Assembly: GCA_017472325.1 (NCBI GenBank)
Contig: JAFUQM010000014.1
Coordinates: 1 to 35,748 of the forward strand
Source of the DNA: Lachnospiraceae bacterium
Lineage (GTDB): Bacteria > Bacillota > Clostridia > Lachnospirales > Lachnospiraceae
Direction of reading: 5' to 3'
Length of the DNA: 35,748 bases
The stretch's first letter is position 1. Each line of letters starts with the position of its first letter. The notes under the pieces were generated by a model. The model did not search any database. It had not been told where the DNA came from and saw only the letters and a list, made by a program, of their open reading frames with translations. This document shows, piece after piece, positions 26,978 through 34,832 of this stretch. The translations under genes and the position numbers were made by a program.

Positions 26978-27799
26978 ATGAAAAAGAGAGTATTGGCATG
27001 TTTATGTGCTGTGGCAATGCTTGCAACAGCAATGACTGGATGCGGCGCTACAGAAGAAGCAGCAGAAGAAACAGTTGTTACAGAAGAAGCAGGAGAGAAA
27101 TCTACATTTACAGTTGGTTTTGACGCAGAATTCCCACCATATGGTTATATGGATGAAAATGGGGAATATGTAGGGTTTGACCTTGATCTTGCAGCAGAAG
27201 TGTGCGAACGCCAGGGTTGGGAACTTGTAAAACAGCCTATCGACTGGGATGCAAAAGATATGGAATTATCTTCTGGTACAATTGACTGTATCTGGAATGG
27301 TTTTACAATGAACGGACGTGAAGATTCCTACACATGGACGGTACCGTATGTAGATAATAGTCAGGTATTTGTTGTAGCAGAAGCTGCAGGAATTGCAACA
27401 CAGGCAGATCTTGCTGGTAAAGTTGTTGGTGTACAGAAAGATTCATCAGCGCTTGCAGCATTAAATGCAGAAGATGGTACTGCGCTGAGAGATTCTTTTG
27501 CACAGTTAATTGAATTTGCTGATTACAATACAGCGTTTATGGATTTGGAGGCTGGTGCGATTGATGCAGTAGCAATGGACATTGGAGTTGCAAATTACCA
27601 GATAGAATCCAGAGGCGGCGGATATGTTATTTTAGATGAATATCTTGCAACTGAGCAGTATGGTGTAGGATTCCTGCTTGGCAATGAAGAATTAAAAAAT
27701 ACAGTAGAAACAACTTTGTTTGAGATGAAAGAAGACGGTACATTTGATGCGATTGCAGAAGAATGGGGATTAACAGACAGCGTTGTACTTGGTAAATAG
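26978..27799 (+). CDS. Amino-acid ABC transporter substrate-binding lipoprotein (family 3)
   Basis: 273 residues. A signal peptide ends in the lipobox MTGC (Cys near 21), followed by an acidic linker and a family-3 solute-binding domain: FTVGFDAEFPPYGYMDENGEYVGFDLDLA at its start, then DCIWNGFTMNGRE, and YGVGFLLGNEEL near the end. It should capture a polar amino acid (His/Gln/Arg/Cys type; exact ligand not readable). ATG 26978 has GAGGAGAAG upstream; the open frame beginning at 26909 lies over the promoter. It is the first gene of a complete importer. A terminator-like hairpin after it probably raises its expression above that of the permease and ATPase. Confidence 0.95.
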   Translation: MKKRVLACLCAVAMLATAMTGCGATEEAAEETVVTEEAGEKSTFTVGFDAEFPPYGYMDENGEYVGFDLDLAAEVCERQGWELVKQPIDWDAKDMELSSGTIDCIWNGFTMNGREDSYTWTVPYVDNSQVFVVAEAAGIATQADLAGKVVGVQKDSSALAALNAEDGTALRDSFAQLIEFADYNTAFMDLEAGAIDAVAMDIGVANYQIESRGGGYVILDEYLATEQYGVGFLLGNEELKNTVETTLFEMKEDGTFDAIAEEWGLTDSVVLGK

Positions 27800-27805
27800 A
27801 ACAAC

Positions 27806-27831
27806 AGGGGCGGAACTATCTGCCCCTTTTT
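27806..27831 (+). terminator. Intra-operon terminator/attenuator after the binding protein
   Basis: Stem aggggc (27806-27811) / gcccct (27822-27827) with five Ts, placed between the first and second genes of the importer. Partial read-through would give excess binding protein. Confidence 0.8.
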
Positions 27832-27850
27832 AGTCTTAGGAGGAACTGGA

Positions 27851-28501
27851 ATGGATATCTTAACAATGTTTGGGCAGCTTGCATCTGGATTGGTGTGTAC
27901 AGTGGAAATATTTGTATTAACACTGCTGTTTTCACTACCGCTTGGACTGATATTGTCTTTTGGAAGAATGTCAAAAAACGTTCTGTTAAGGACACTTACA
28001 AAAGTATATATTTCTGTAATGCGTGGAACGCCGCTTATGTTGCAGTTGATTGTTGTATATTTTGCACCTTATTATGTATTTGGAATGAAGATTTCGGCAG
28101 CATATCGTTTTACAGCAGTTATACTTGCTTTTTCATTAAACTATGCGGCTTATTTTGCTGAGATTTATAGGGCAGGTATAGAGGCTATGCCGATAGGACA
28201 GTATGAAGCAGCTAAGGTGCTTGGCTACAGCAAGGGACAAACATTTTTTAGAATTATTCTTCCGCAGGTTATAAAGAAAATTCTACCACCAATTACCAAT
28301 GAGACAATTACACTTGTTAAAGATACTTCGCTTGCATTTGTAATTGCGGTTGCAGAGATGTTTACGAAGGCAAAACAAATTGCAGCAGCAGAAACGACAA
28401 TAATGCCTTTGATGGTAGCAGGAGTTTTTTATTACATATTTAATCTTGTTGTTGCAGTTGGGATGGAACAATTAGAGAAAAAAATGAATTATTATAGATA
28501 A
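27851..28501 (+). CDS. Amino-acid ABC transporter permease
   Basis: 216-residue inner-membrane subunit of the His/Glu/Gln/Arg/opine family. The N-terminal FGQLASGLVCTVEIFVLTLL and MRGTPLMLQLIVVYF are standard. The EAA loop that docks on the ATPase is EAAKVLGYSKGQTFFRIILP. About five transmembrane helices. TAGGAGGAA precedes the ATG. It works as a homodimer with the adjacent ATPase and binding lipoprotein. Confidence 0.95.
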   Translation: MDILTMFGQLASGLVCTVEIFVLTLLFSLPLGLILSFGRMSKNVLLRTLTKVYISVMRGTPLMLQLIVVYFAPYYVFGMKISAAYRFTAVILAFSLNYAAYFAEIYRAGIEAMPIGQYEAAKVLGYSKGQTFFRIILPQVIKKILPPITNETITLVKDTSLAFVIAVAEMFTKAKQIAAAETTIMPLMVAGVFYYIFNLVVAVGMEQLEKKMNYYR

Positions 28502-28524
28502 ATAGATAGACAGGAGGAAAAAAT

Positions 28525-29280
28525 ATGAATGTTTTAGAAATCAATCATATGAGAAAGAGTTTTGATTCTCTTGAAGTAATCAAGGATATTTCCCTGTCTG
28601 TAAAAGAAGGCGAGGTTGTATCGATTATTGGACCATCTGGTTCAGGAAAATCTACCCTTTTGCGCTGTGCAACCATGCTAGAGAAGATGAATGGCGGAGA
28701 ACTGTTATATATGGATGAACCAGCAGCGTGGGAAGATGAGCATGGAAATTGTTTGTATGCACCAAAGGCTAGGCTAAAATGTATTCAAAAATATTTTGGT
28801 CTGGTATTTCAGAATTTTAATCTTTTTCCGCATTATACCGTTATGAAAAATATTATTGATGCCCCGGTACGTGTAGATAAAGTACCTAAGTCAGTAGCAA
28901 TAGAACGTGCAGAAAAGCTGCTGGCACAGCTTGGATTAGAGGATAAAAGGGATGCGTATCCATATCAGCTTTCAGGAGGACAGCAACAGAGAGTATCTAT
29001 TGCAAGAGCTTTGGCATTACAGCCTAAGATGCTATTTTTTGATGAACCAACATCAGCGCTTGACCCGGAATTAACGGGAGAAGTGTTAAAGGTAATCAAA
29101 CAGCTTGCCAAAGAGAAGATGACAATGATTATCGTAACACATGAGATGCAGTTTGCCAGGGAAGTATCGGATAGAATTATTTTTATGGAACAAGGAAAAA
29201 TTCAGGAGCAGGGTACACCAGAAGAACTGTTTGCATCGACCAATGAGCGTGTGCAGGAATTTATTGGAAAGTTAAAATAA
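28525..29280 (+). CDS. Amino-acid ABC transporter ATP-binding protein
   Basis: 251 residues, GlnQ/HisP class. Walker A GPSGSGKST, Q-loop VFQNFNLFPHYTV, signature LSGGQQQRVSIARAL, Walker B MLFFDEPTSALDPE and switch His in VTHEMQFA are all intact. An insert of about 20 residues after the Walker A region (MDEPAAWEDEHGNCLY) is longer than in GlnQ. AGGAGG precedes the ATG, and the gene lies 23 bp after the permease. It powers the importer and ends before a hairpin at 29313. Confidence 0.95.
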   Translation: MNVLEINHMRKSFDSLEVIKDISLSVKEGEVVSIIGPSGSGKSTLLRCATMLEKMNGGELLYMDEPAAWEDEHGNCLYAPKARLKCIQKYFGLVFQNFNLFPHYTVMKNIIDAPVRVDKVPKSVAIERAEKLLAQLGLEDKRDAYPYQLSGGQQQRVSIARALALQPKMLFFDEPTSALDPELTGEVLKVIKQLAKEKMTMIIVTHEMQFAREVSDRIIFMEQGKIQEQGTPEELFASTNERVQEFIGKLK

Positions 29281-29312
29281 AACATATTGAAAATTTTATT
29301 TACAATGAGTGG

Positions 29313-29345
29313 CGTTTATGAAGATGAGAAATCAGTTCATAAACG
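29313..29345 (+). terminator. Hairpin after the amino-acid importer operon
   Basis: Perfect 10-bp stem cgtttatgaa (29313-29322) / ttcataaacg (29336-29345), then tcattttgcat. The T-run is short, so this is a moderate terminator. Confidence 0.6.
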
Positions 29346-29423
29346 TCATTTTGCATAATTGGAGTAAAAGTAGATATACATTTGTAAAAATAAATAGTTG
29401 CAACATTTTGCAAAAATAGACAG

Positions 29424-29452
29424 TTGCAGATATGCAGATTGTTGTTTATTAT
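29424..29452 (+). promoter_or_regulatory. Probable promoter of the D-lactate dehydrogenase gene, with repeats
   Basis: TTGCAG (29424-29429), 17-bp spacer, TATTAT (29447-29452). Upstream, the motif AAATAG(ACA)GTTGCA occurs twice (about 29388-29402 and 29413-29429). Downstream, ATTGTGTA and TACATAAT form a spaced inverted repeat (about 29457-29488). Either could be an operator; the regulator is unknown. Confidence 0.45.
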
Positions 29453-29517
29453 AAATATTGTGTATGTAAATTGGGTAATCTACATAATGAAAATATAGGA
29501 TAAGGATGGTGTTTGGT

Positions 29518-30504
29518 GTGAGAAAAATTAGCTTTTATGATACAAAGCCGTATGACAGAATTTATTTTGATGAACTAAAAGAAAAGCACGGATATGAAAT
29601 TGAATATTATGAAGAAAAATTAACACCAAGAACTGCGATTTTTGCAAAAGGCAGTGAAGCGGTAATTGCATTTGTAAATGATGATTTGAGTGCAAAGACT
29701 TTGCAAATATTATATGAGAATGGTGTAAAGCTGATTGCCATGAGATGCGCAGGTTATAATAATGTGGATATCAAATATGCACATGGAAAAATGCCAGTAG
29801 TACGTGTACCAGCATATTCCCCATATGCAGTTGCAGAGCATGCAATGGGAATGCTTTTAATGTTAAACCGTAAGCTGCATAAGGCATGCTACCGCGTAAA
29901 GGAATATAACTTTAGTTTAAATGGTTTGATGGGATTTGATTTATATGGAAAAACTGTCGGAATTATTGGTACTGGTAAAATCGGAAGAACATTTTCCAAT
30001 ATATGTAACGGTTTTGGGATGCGTGTATTAGGGTATGATTTGTACCCGGCAAAGGATACAGGGATAGAGTACGTGTCGCTAGAGGAGATTTATGAGAAAT
30101 CTGATATTATTTCCCTTCATTGTCCATTAACAAAAGACAATTATTACATGATTAATAAAGATACGATTTCTTCTATGAAAACAGGAGTCTACATCATCAA
30201 TACATCCAGAGGATCTTTGATTGATAGTGAGGCATTGATGGAGGCATTGAAAAATGGTAAGGTAGGAGCTGCCGCACTGGATGTTTATGAAGAGGAATCA
30301 GACTTGTTTTTTGAAGATAATTCGGATACAATCATACAGGACGATATACTTGCAAGACTTATTTCCATGCCGAATGTTCTAGTGACATCTCATCAGGCGT
30401 TTCTGACACGAGAAGCATTACAAAATATTGCGGAAGTTACGCTTGATAATCTGGATGCTTATTTTGCGGGAGAAGAAATGGTAAATGAAGTTGTGCAGCA
30501 TTGA
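29518..30504 (+). CDS. D-isomer 2-hydroxyacid dehydrogenase (D-lactate dehydrogenase-like)
   Basis: 328 residues, NAD-dependent. The N-terminus RKISFYDTKPYDRIYF matches LdhA-type D-lactate dehydrogenases. The family features are CAGYNNVDI, the nucleotide-binding GIIGTGKIGR, the catalytic Arg in NTSRGSLID, Glu in DVYEEES and His in TSHQAF. It should reduce pyruvate to D-lactate, a fermentation step that regenerates NAD+. GTG 29518 with AAGGATGG upstream gives the normal family N-terminus; ATG 29506 (four more residues) is a close alternative. A HAD phosphatase follows after 45 bp. Confidence 0.9.
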   Translation: MRKISFYDTKPYDRIYFDELKEKHGYEIEYYEEKLTPRTAIFAKGSEAVIAFVNDDLSAKTLQILYENGVKLIAMRCAGYNNVDIKYAHGKMPVVRVPAYSPYAVAEHAMGMLLMLNRKLHKACYRVKEYNFSLNGLMGFDLYGKTVGIIGTGKIGRTFSNICNGFGMRVLGYDLYPAKDTGIEYVSLEEIYEKSDIISLHCPLTKDNYYMINKDTISSMKTGVYIINTSRGSLIDSEALMEALKNGKVGAAALDVYEEESDLFFEDNSDTIIQDDILARLISMPNVLVTSHQAFLTREALQNIAEVTLDNLDAYFAGEEMVNEVVQH

Positions 30505-30549
30505 ATATAAACTACTAATGCGTAGTACGGTATAAAGGAGAGGATACAA

Positions 30550-31152
30550 ATGATTAAAAATATTATATTTGATATTGGTAATGTGTTGACCGATTTTGGT
30601 TGGGAAAAATTTTATAGAAGATTCCAGTATTCGGAAGAAGTATTCCAGAGACTGGCAGCAGCAACAGTCAATACTCAGGCATGGCATGAGTTTGATAGAG
30701 GCGAATGGACAGATGAACAGGTAATCAATGCTTTTGTGGCAAATGATCCTGGTATTGAAAAAGAAATCCGGGAAGTAACAAGAAATATGCATGGCATTGT
30801 AACCAAAAGAGAGTATGCAATTGGTTGGATTCAGGAACTAACCCAAAAGGGATATAAAGTTTATGTATTATCCAATTTCGCTAGAAAGTTAGCAGGGGAA
30901 TGCGCAGACGCGCTGGGCTTTTTGCCATACACGGATGGTGGTATTTTATCATATCAGGATAAATTGATTAAACCGGATCCAGCTATTTATAAGCTATTAA
31001 TGGAGCGATATGATTTGGTACCAGAGGAATGTGTATTTTTGGATGATTTGGAGCGCAATACGCTGGCAGCACAGCAGTGTGGTATGCATGCGATTGTGTT
31101 TACAACCAAAGAAGCAGCAGAAGAGGAATTGAGAAAATTAGGCGTAAAGTAG
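30550..31152 (+). CDS. HAD-superfamily phosphatase (HAD-IA, YihX-like)
   Basis: 200 residues with a Rossmann core and a helical cap. Motif I is FDIGNVLTDF with nucleophile D8; the usual +2 Asp is Gly, as in the YihX group (DLGNV). Motif II is VLSN, motif III KLIKPDP and motif IV FLDDLERN. E. coli YihX acts on alpha-D-glucose-1-phosphate, but substrates vary widely and none can be assigned here. GGAGAGG precedes the ATG. It lies between the lactate dehydrogenase and the NSS transporter, probably in the same transcript. Confidence 0.88.
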   Translation: MIKNIIFDIGNVLTDFGWEKFYRRFQYSEEVFQRLAAATVNTQAWHEFDRGEWTDEQVINAFVANDPGIEKEIREVTRNMHGIVTKREYAIGWIQELTQKGYKVYVLSNFARKLAGECADALGFLPYTDGGILSYQDKLIKPDPAIYKLLMERYDLVPEECVFLDDLERNTLAAQQCGMHAIVFTTKEAAEEELRKLGVK

Positions 31153-31207
31153 AAAGTCGTCTGGAATTAGATGAGTAGTATATTACAAAAGGAATGGTGA
31201 CTATAAC

Positions 31208-32686
31208 ATGAAAGAAAGAGAAACATTTGGCTCAAGACTGGGATTTATACTTGTTTCAGCAGGATGTGCCATTGGACTTGGAAATGTATGGAAATTTCCA
31301 TATATTTGTGGGCAGTATGGTGGAGCGGCATTTATTTTAATCTATCTGGTATTTCTGGCAGTGTTCGGTCTCCCGATACTTATTTGTGAGTTTGCAGTAG
31401 GACGCGGCAGCGGAAAAGGTATGGGGACAGCATTTGAACGTCTTGAAAAGAAAGGAACTTCATGGCATCATTTAAAATGGATTAGCGTACTTGGTAGTTA
31501 TCTATTAATGATGTTCTATACAATGGTAGCAGGTTGGACACTATATTATGCGTGGAAGATGATAAGTGGACAGATGCGTGGACTTTCTACAGAGGGTGTA
31601 AAAGAAGCGTTTACCACGATGCAGAGTTCACCATCTGTTATGACAGGCTGGATGATTGTTACGGTGGTACTTTCTTTTGTAGTATGTTCTTTTGGCTTAC
31701 AGAAGGGAATTGAAAAAATCACAAAAGTGATGATGTCAGTGTTGATTGTACTTATGGTAGTACTTGCAATTCATTCTGTATTTTTGCCAGGTGCTATGGA
31801 AGGTGTAAAATTTTATCTGATACCGAATTTTGAACTTGTAAAAAAAGCAGGACTTGGAACGGTAATTTATGCTGCGATGTCACAGGCGTTCTTTACGCTC
31901 AGTGTTGGTATTGGCGCGATGACAATCTTTGGTAGCTATCTGAAAAAAGACCGTAGACTGGTAGGAGAAGCGACCAGTATTATTTTGTTGGACACATCGG
32001 TTGCATTAATGGCAGGTTTTATTATTATCCCAGCGTGCTTCGCTTATGGCGTAAACCCGGATGCGGGACCATCCTTGTTGTTTATTACATTACCAAATGT
32101 ATTTAACAATATGAGCGGTGGTAGAATCTGGGGAACTTGTTTTTTTGTGTTCATGGCATTTGCAGCACTTTCTACAGTAATTGCAGTGTTTGAAAACATC
32201 ATTTCCTTTTTCATTGATATGGCAGGATGGGAACGTAAGAAGGCAGTTATTTTGAATATAGTTCTGATTACAGCGTTATCTATGCCGGCAGTACTTGGAT
32301 TTAATCTGTGGTCAAATGTACAATTGATGGGAACTGGCAGTAACATTATGGATGTAGAAGATTTTCTTGTATCCTATAACCTGCTCCCACTTGGCAGTAT
32401 TGTATTTGTGTTATTCTGTATGAAGAAAAATGGATGGGGATTTGAAGGTTTCTTGCAAGAAGTAAATACTGGAGAAGGCATGAGATTTCCGAGTGGAAAA
32501 CTGATTCGGATTTATATGACATACATCCTTCCAGCGATTATCGTAATTGTATATCTGAAAGGATATTATGATACATTTAAAGAGCAAGGTACTGTAACAC
32601 TTGTATGTTGGATGGCTTTTGCAATAGCATTGCTGGCTGCGGTTATGGCAGTCATACTGAAAAAGCCACGTACAAATAACGTGTAA
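31208..32686 (+). CDS. Sodium-dependent NSS/SNF-family amino-acid transporter
   Basis: 492 residues with 11-12 transmembrane helices of the LeuT fold. The TM1 signature GFILVSAGCAIGLGNVWKFPY supplies the unwound Na+/substrate site, followed by GGAAFILIYLVFLAVFGLPI in TM2 and MSQAFFTLSVGIGAMTIFGSY in TM6/7. Bacterial members import hydrophobic or aromatic amino acids with Na+ (MhsT, TnaT, LeuT); the exact substrate is not readable. It is the last gene of the 29.5-32.7 kb set, and its transcript should end in the hairpin at the left edge of the inverted-repeat element. Confidence 0.94.
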   Translation: MKERETFGSRLGFILVSAGCAIGLGNVWKFPYICGQYGGAAFILIYLVFLAVFGLPILICEFAVGRGSGKGMGTAFERLEKKGTSWHHLKWISVLGSYLLMMFYTMVAGWTLYYAWKMISGQMRGLSTEGVKEAFTTMQSSPSVMTGWMIVTVVLSFVVCSFGLQKGIEKITKVMMSVLIVLMVVLAIHSVFLPGAMEGVKFYLIPNFELVKKAGLGTVIYAAMSQAFFTLSVGIGAMTIFGSYLKKDRRLVGEATSIILLDTSVALMAGFIIIPACFAYGVNPDAGPSLLFITLPNVFNNMSGGRIWGTCFFVFMAFAALSTVIAVFENIISFFIDMAGWERKKAVILNIVLITALSMPAVLGFNLWSNVQLMGTGSNIMDVEDFLVSYNLLPLGSIVFVLFCMKKNGWGFEGFLQEVNTGEGMRFPSGKLIRIYMTYILPAIIVIVYLKGYYDTFKEQGTVTLVCWMAFAIALLAAVMAVILKKPRTNNV

Positions 32687-32711
32687 TTTCAAACGAAAAA
32701 GAAGAGTCAAT

Positions 32712-32754
32712 GAGGCTGTGGCATATTAAATGTTCACAGCTTCTTGTTGTTTTG
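32712..32754 (+). terminator. Terminator of the NSS transporter gene (left end of the element)
   Basis: gaggctgtggcatattaaatgttcacagcttc folds around the central attaaa, followed by the T-rich ttgttgtttt. Confidence 0.7.
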
Positions 32755-33263
32755 CTGATAATACTTTCTTAGCTGCTAGCTTTGAGAGTTGTAATGTAGC
32801 TTTGTTTTTATTTTTTCAAAGGTACTCGTCAGAAAAACGTAAGGATTTCTAAGCACCTGATTTTGATGGTTTTTATTACAACCGTCTCGCAAAACTCATC
32901 TTACAGAAAATGACAGCATATGTACAGGCGCGACTTTTAACCGTTTTGTGCGTTTTCTTAATGAAGCACAGAGACATCAAGTTCTGCCCGTAACTCCTAG
33001 AGGCGAAGCCTCTTTTGTGAAGGGCAGAACAATCGAAGATGTCGAATGCTTCATTTAGAAAACGCCAAATATAGGTTATCGGAGCGCCATGCATATGCTG
33101 TCATTTTCTGTAAGACTCAAACAGTGCTTCGACGGTTGCATACAATCAAAATCAGGTGCTAAGAAATACTAACATTTTCCTGAAATGAGTCCTCTTTGCA
33201 AAAAATAAAAACAAAGCTACAAGTGCAAATGTCCAAGCTAGCAGCTAAGAAAGTATTATCACC

Positions 33264-33308
33264 AAAAAACAACAAGAGGCTGTGAACATTTAAAAATGCT
33301 ACAGCCTC
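33264..33308 (-). terminator. Terminator of the small membrane protein gene (right end of the element)
   Basis: On the minus strand gaggctgtagca pairs with tgttcacagcctc around tttttaaa, then ttgttgtttttt. The left arm includes the stop codon of the 81-residue gene. It is the mirror of the hairpin at 32712. Confidence 0.8.
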
Positions 33309-33544
33309 ATAGAGTCTTCTTTTTCTTCTTCGGTGGCAAGCGTTGTTTTGTTAGTTACCTTGCCATAAATCCATATATAAATCCAAAGCAAAATTGGGAG
33401 TCCGATTGTTGCAAACAGACATCCTGAGAGCAGACGATCCGAACCAGGAAAATCAAGTAATGATACAATAAAAGTTGCAATGTATAAACCAACCAGTATT
33501 ACAACGCAGGCAAGTGCGGCAATCCGCTTTCCTTTTTTCTTCAT
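33299..33544 (-). CDS. Small two-helix membrane protein
   Basis: 81 residues. A basic N-terminus (MKKKGKR) leads into two transmembrane helices (about 8-30, IAALACVVILVGLYIATFIV, and about 38-62, LSGCLFATIGLPILLWIYIW), then a charged tail. Similar hypothetical proteins are frequent in Lachnospiraceae as I recall; no function is known. The ATG is preceded by GGAGG (complement of about 33553-33557). The last codons and stop fall in the right end of the inverted-repeat element, so the final residues (MRL) are encoded by element sequence. Confidence 0.78.
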   Translation of the reverse strand: MKKKGKRIAALACVVILVGLYIATFIVSLLDFPGSDRLLSGCLFATIGLPILLWIYIWIYGKVTNKTTLATEEEKEDSMRL

Positions 33545-33616
33545 ATTGCATATCCTCCGTAAGGTAAATTTTTATTATTTTATAATCATATATAAATACA
33601 TCCGTTGAGTCAATAC

Positions 33617-33645
33617 TAGACTTTCTTGCATTTATGGTATATAAT
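33617..33645 (+). promoter_or_regulatory. Probable promoter of the SEC-C/C_GCAxxG_C_C pair
   Basis: TAGACT (33617-33622), 17-bp spacer, TATAAT (33640-33645), about 75 bp before the ATG. The -10 is consensus and the -35 is weak. Confidence 0.5.
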
Positions 33646-33720
33646 TAATCTGCTCAAATGCCAAATTTGGCAGAACAGAGTAATACGATAAGAATAAAAC
33701 AGTAAGGATGGAGTTTAACA

Positions 33721-34227
33721 ATGGCATTATTAAAACAGTGGAGAGATAAAGCATATTCTGAAACAGCGAATAAAGGGGATTTACAGAGATTCTGGGCAGC
33801 ATATTTCCAGACAGAAAAAGAAATTTATGCAGAACTTTTGAAAAATCCTACAGAAGAAGTAAAAGGTACCGTAAAAGAACTTGCTGAAAAATATAGTGTA
33901 GATGTTATGACTATGACAGGTTTTCTGGATGGTATCAATGACAGCTTAAAAACACCAAATCCAATTGAAGAAATGGAAGAGGATACACCGGTAAGTCTTG
34001 GATTTGACATTGAGTTATTATATAAAAATATGGTAGGTGCTGGTGCAGACTGGTTATATGAACTGGAAGAATGGAATAACATTCTGGACGAAGATAGAAG
34101 AAAAGAACTTTACAGAGAACAGAAATTATCTACAACAGTTGTAAAAGAAGAAAAAGTATATCCAAATGATCCATGTCCATGCGGCAGCGGTAAGAAATAC
34201 AAAAAATGCTGCGGTAAAAACGCATGA
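33721..34227 (+). CDS. SEC-C motif protein
   Basis: 168 residues, soluble. A helical N-terminal part of about 140 residues ([20 protein letters not shown] near the start) ends in a SEC-C zinc motif, [17 protein letters not shown] (about 149-165), like the zinc-binding tail of SecA. The N-terminal part has no family I can name with certainty; its layout matches Firmicute proteins annotated as SEC-C domain-containing. Such proteins are suspected to act at ribosomes or in protein quality control. GGATGGAG precedes the ATG. Its TGA overlaps the next ATG (ATGA), implying translational coupling. Confidence 0.88.
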   Translation: MALLKQWRDKAYSETANKGDLQRFWAAYFQTEKEIYAELLKNPTEEVKGTVKELAEKYSVDVMTMTGFLDGINDSLKTPNPIEEMEEDTPVSLGFDIELLYKNMVGAGADWLYELEEWNNILDEDRRKELYREQKLSTTVVKEEKVYPNDPCPCGSGKKYKKCCGKNA

Positions 34228-34682
34228 TAAGCAGAGTAGAAGAAGCGGTAAGAGCATTTGAATCGGGTTATAACTGTTGTCAGTCCGTATTTGCAACATA
34301 TGCAGATTTGTTCGGAATGGATAGACAAACAGCATTAAAGCTTTCCAGTCCGATGGGAGCAGGTGTTGGCAGAATGAGAGAAGTCTGCGGTGCGGTTTCG
34401 GCAATGAGTCTGCTTGCTGGTTTAAAATATGGCAATACAGATCCAGATAACCAGGAAGCAAAAACATATATTTATGAAGTCGTACAAGAGATGAGCAATC
34501 GTTTTAAACAGGATGTGAATTCGGTTGTATGTAGGGATTTGTTAAAAGATGTGGAAGTTTCTGAAGGAGTTGCACCACAGAAGCGTGATAAAGTATATTA
34601 TGATGCAAGACCATGCAGTAGAATTGTAGCACTGGCATCCAAGATTGTGGAAGAGACATTGCTGATTGATGATTATATGTAA
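34224..34682 (+). CDS. C_GCAxxG_C_C family putative redox protein
   Basis: 152 residues. The family cysteines are present: YNCCQSV (about 17-23), [10 protein letters not shown] (about 54), VCRDLL (about 103) and [10 protein letters not shown] (about 129). The [17 protein letters not shown] core matches the C_GCAxxG_C_C signature. The family (Firmicutes and archaea) is thought to be redox-active or metal-binding, but its role is unproven. Translation probably depends on the upstream SEC-C gene, with which it overlaps by 4 bp. It converges on the SGNH hydrolase gene. Confidence 0.92.
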   Translation: MISRVEEAVRAFESGYNCCQSVFATYADLFGMDRQTALKLSSPMGAGVGRMREVCGAVSAMSLLAGLKYGNTDPDNQEAKTYIYEVVQEMSNRFKQDVNSVVCRDLLKDVEVSEGVAPQKRDKVYYDARPCSRIVALASKIVEETLLIDDYM

Positions 34683-34687
34683 AGAGA

Positions 34688-34756
34688 AGAGGCTGTAGCA
34701 TAAATGCCAATGTCATTAAGATAAGATGACAGAGCATGAATGTACAGTCTCTTTTT
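34688..34756 (+). terminator. Terminator of the SEC-C/C_GCAxxG_C_C operon
   Basis: Outer stem agaggctgta (34688-34697) / tacagtctct (34743-34752), with an inner tgtcat/atgaca helix and five Ts at 34752-34756. The gaggctgtagca start matches the hairpin at the right end of the 599-bp element. Confidence 0.85.
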
Positions 34757-34760
34757 GTAC

Positions 34761-34797
34761 AATAAGACGGCTCATGAAACGTGCTGGCGTTACATTT
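34761..34797 (+). repeat. ~37-bp post-terminator repeat, copy D
   Basis: AATAAGACGGCTCATGAAAC starts at 34761, 4 nt past the terminator T-run, followed by gtgctggcgtt. After that it departs from the consensus. Same orientation as copies at 3328, 10292 and 17449. Confidence 0.82.
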
Positions 34798-34832
34798 GCT
34801 GTTGCATGAAGTCACAGCAAACATTCACATCC

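Larger units (their letters stand above)
32711..33309. repeat. Complete ~599-bp inverted-repeat element
   Basis: Two arms of nearly 300 bp are complementary through most of their length around a GAGGC-GAA-GCCTC centre at 33000-33012. Outer ends are tgaggctgt (32711) and acagcctca (to 33309). Matching blocks include gataatactttcttagctgc / gcagctaagaaagtattatc, and cagaaaatgacagcatatg / catatgctgtcattttctg. It is in the opposite orientation to the copy split across the window ends. Reading frames inside are not credible genes. It lies between two converging genes and contains both their terminators. No transposase is present, so it is either a MITE-like element or the gene for a large hairpin RNA. 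Confidence 0.9.

Noticed and set aside
29424..29505. A Rex operator before the lactate dehydrogenase gene
   Set aside because: No TTGTGA...TCACAA palindrome is present; the arms ATTGTGTA/TACATAAT are too far apart.
32711..33309. The inverted-repeat element as an insertion sequence
   Set aside because: At 599 bp with no transposase frame it cannot be autonomous; only a MITE-like or RNA explanation remains.
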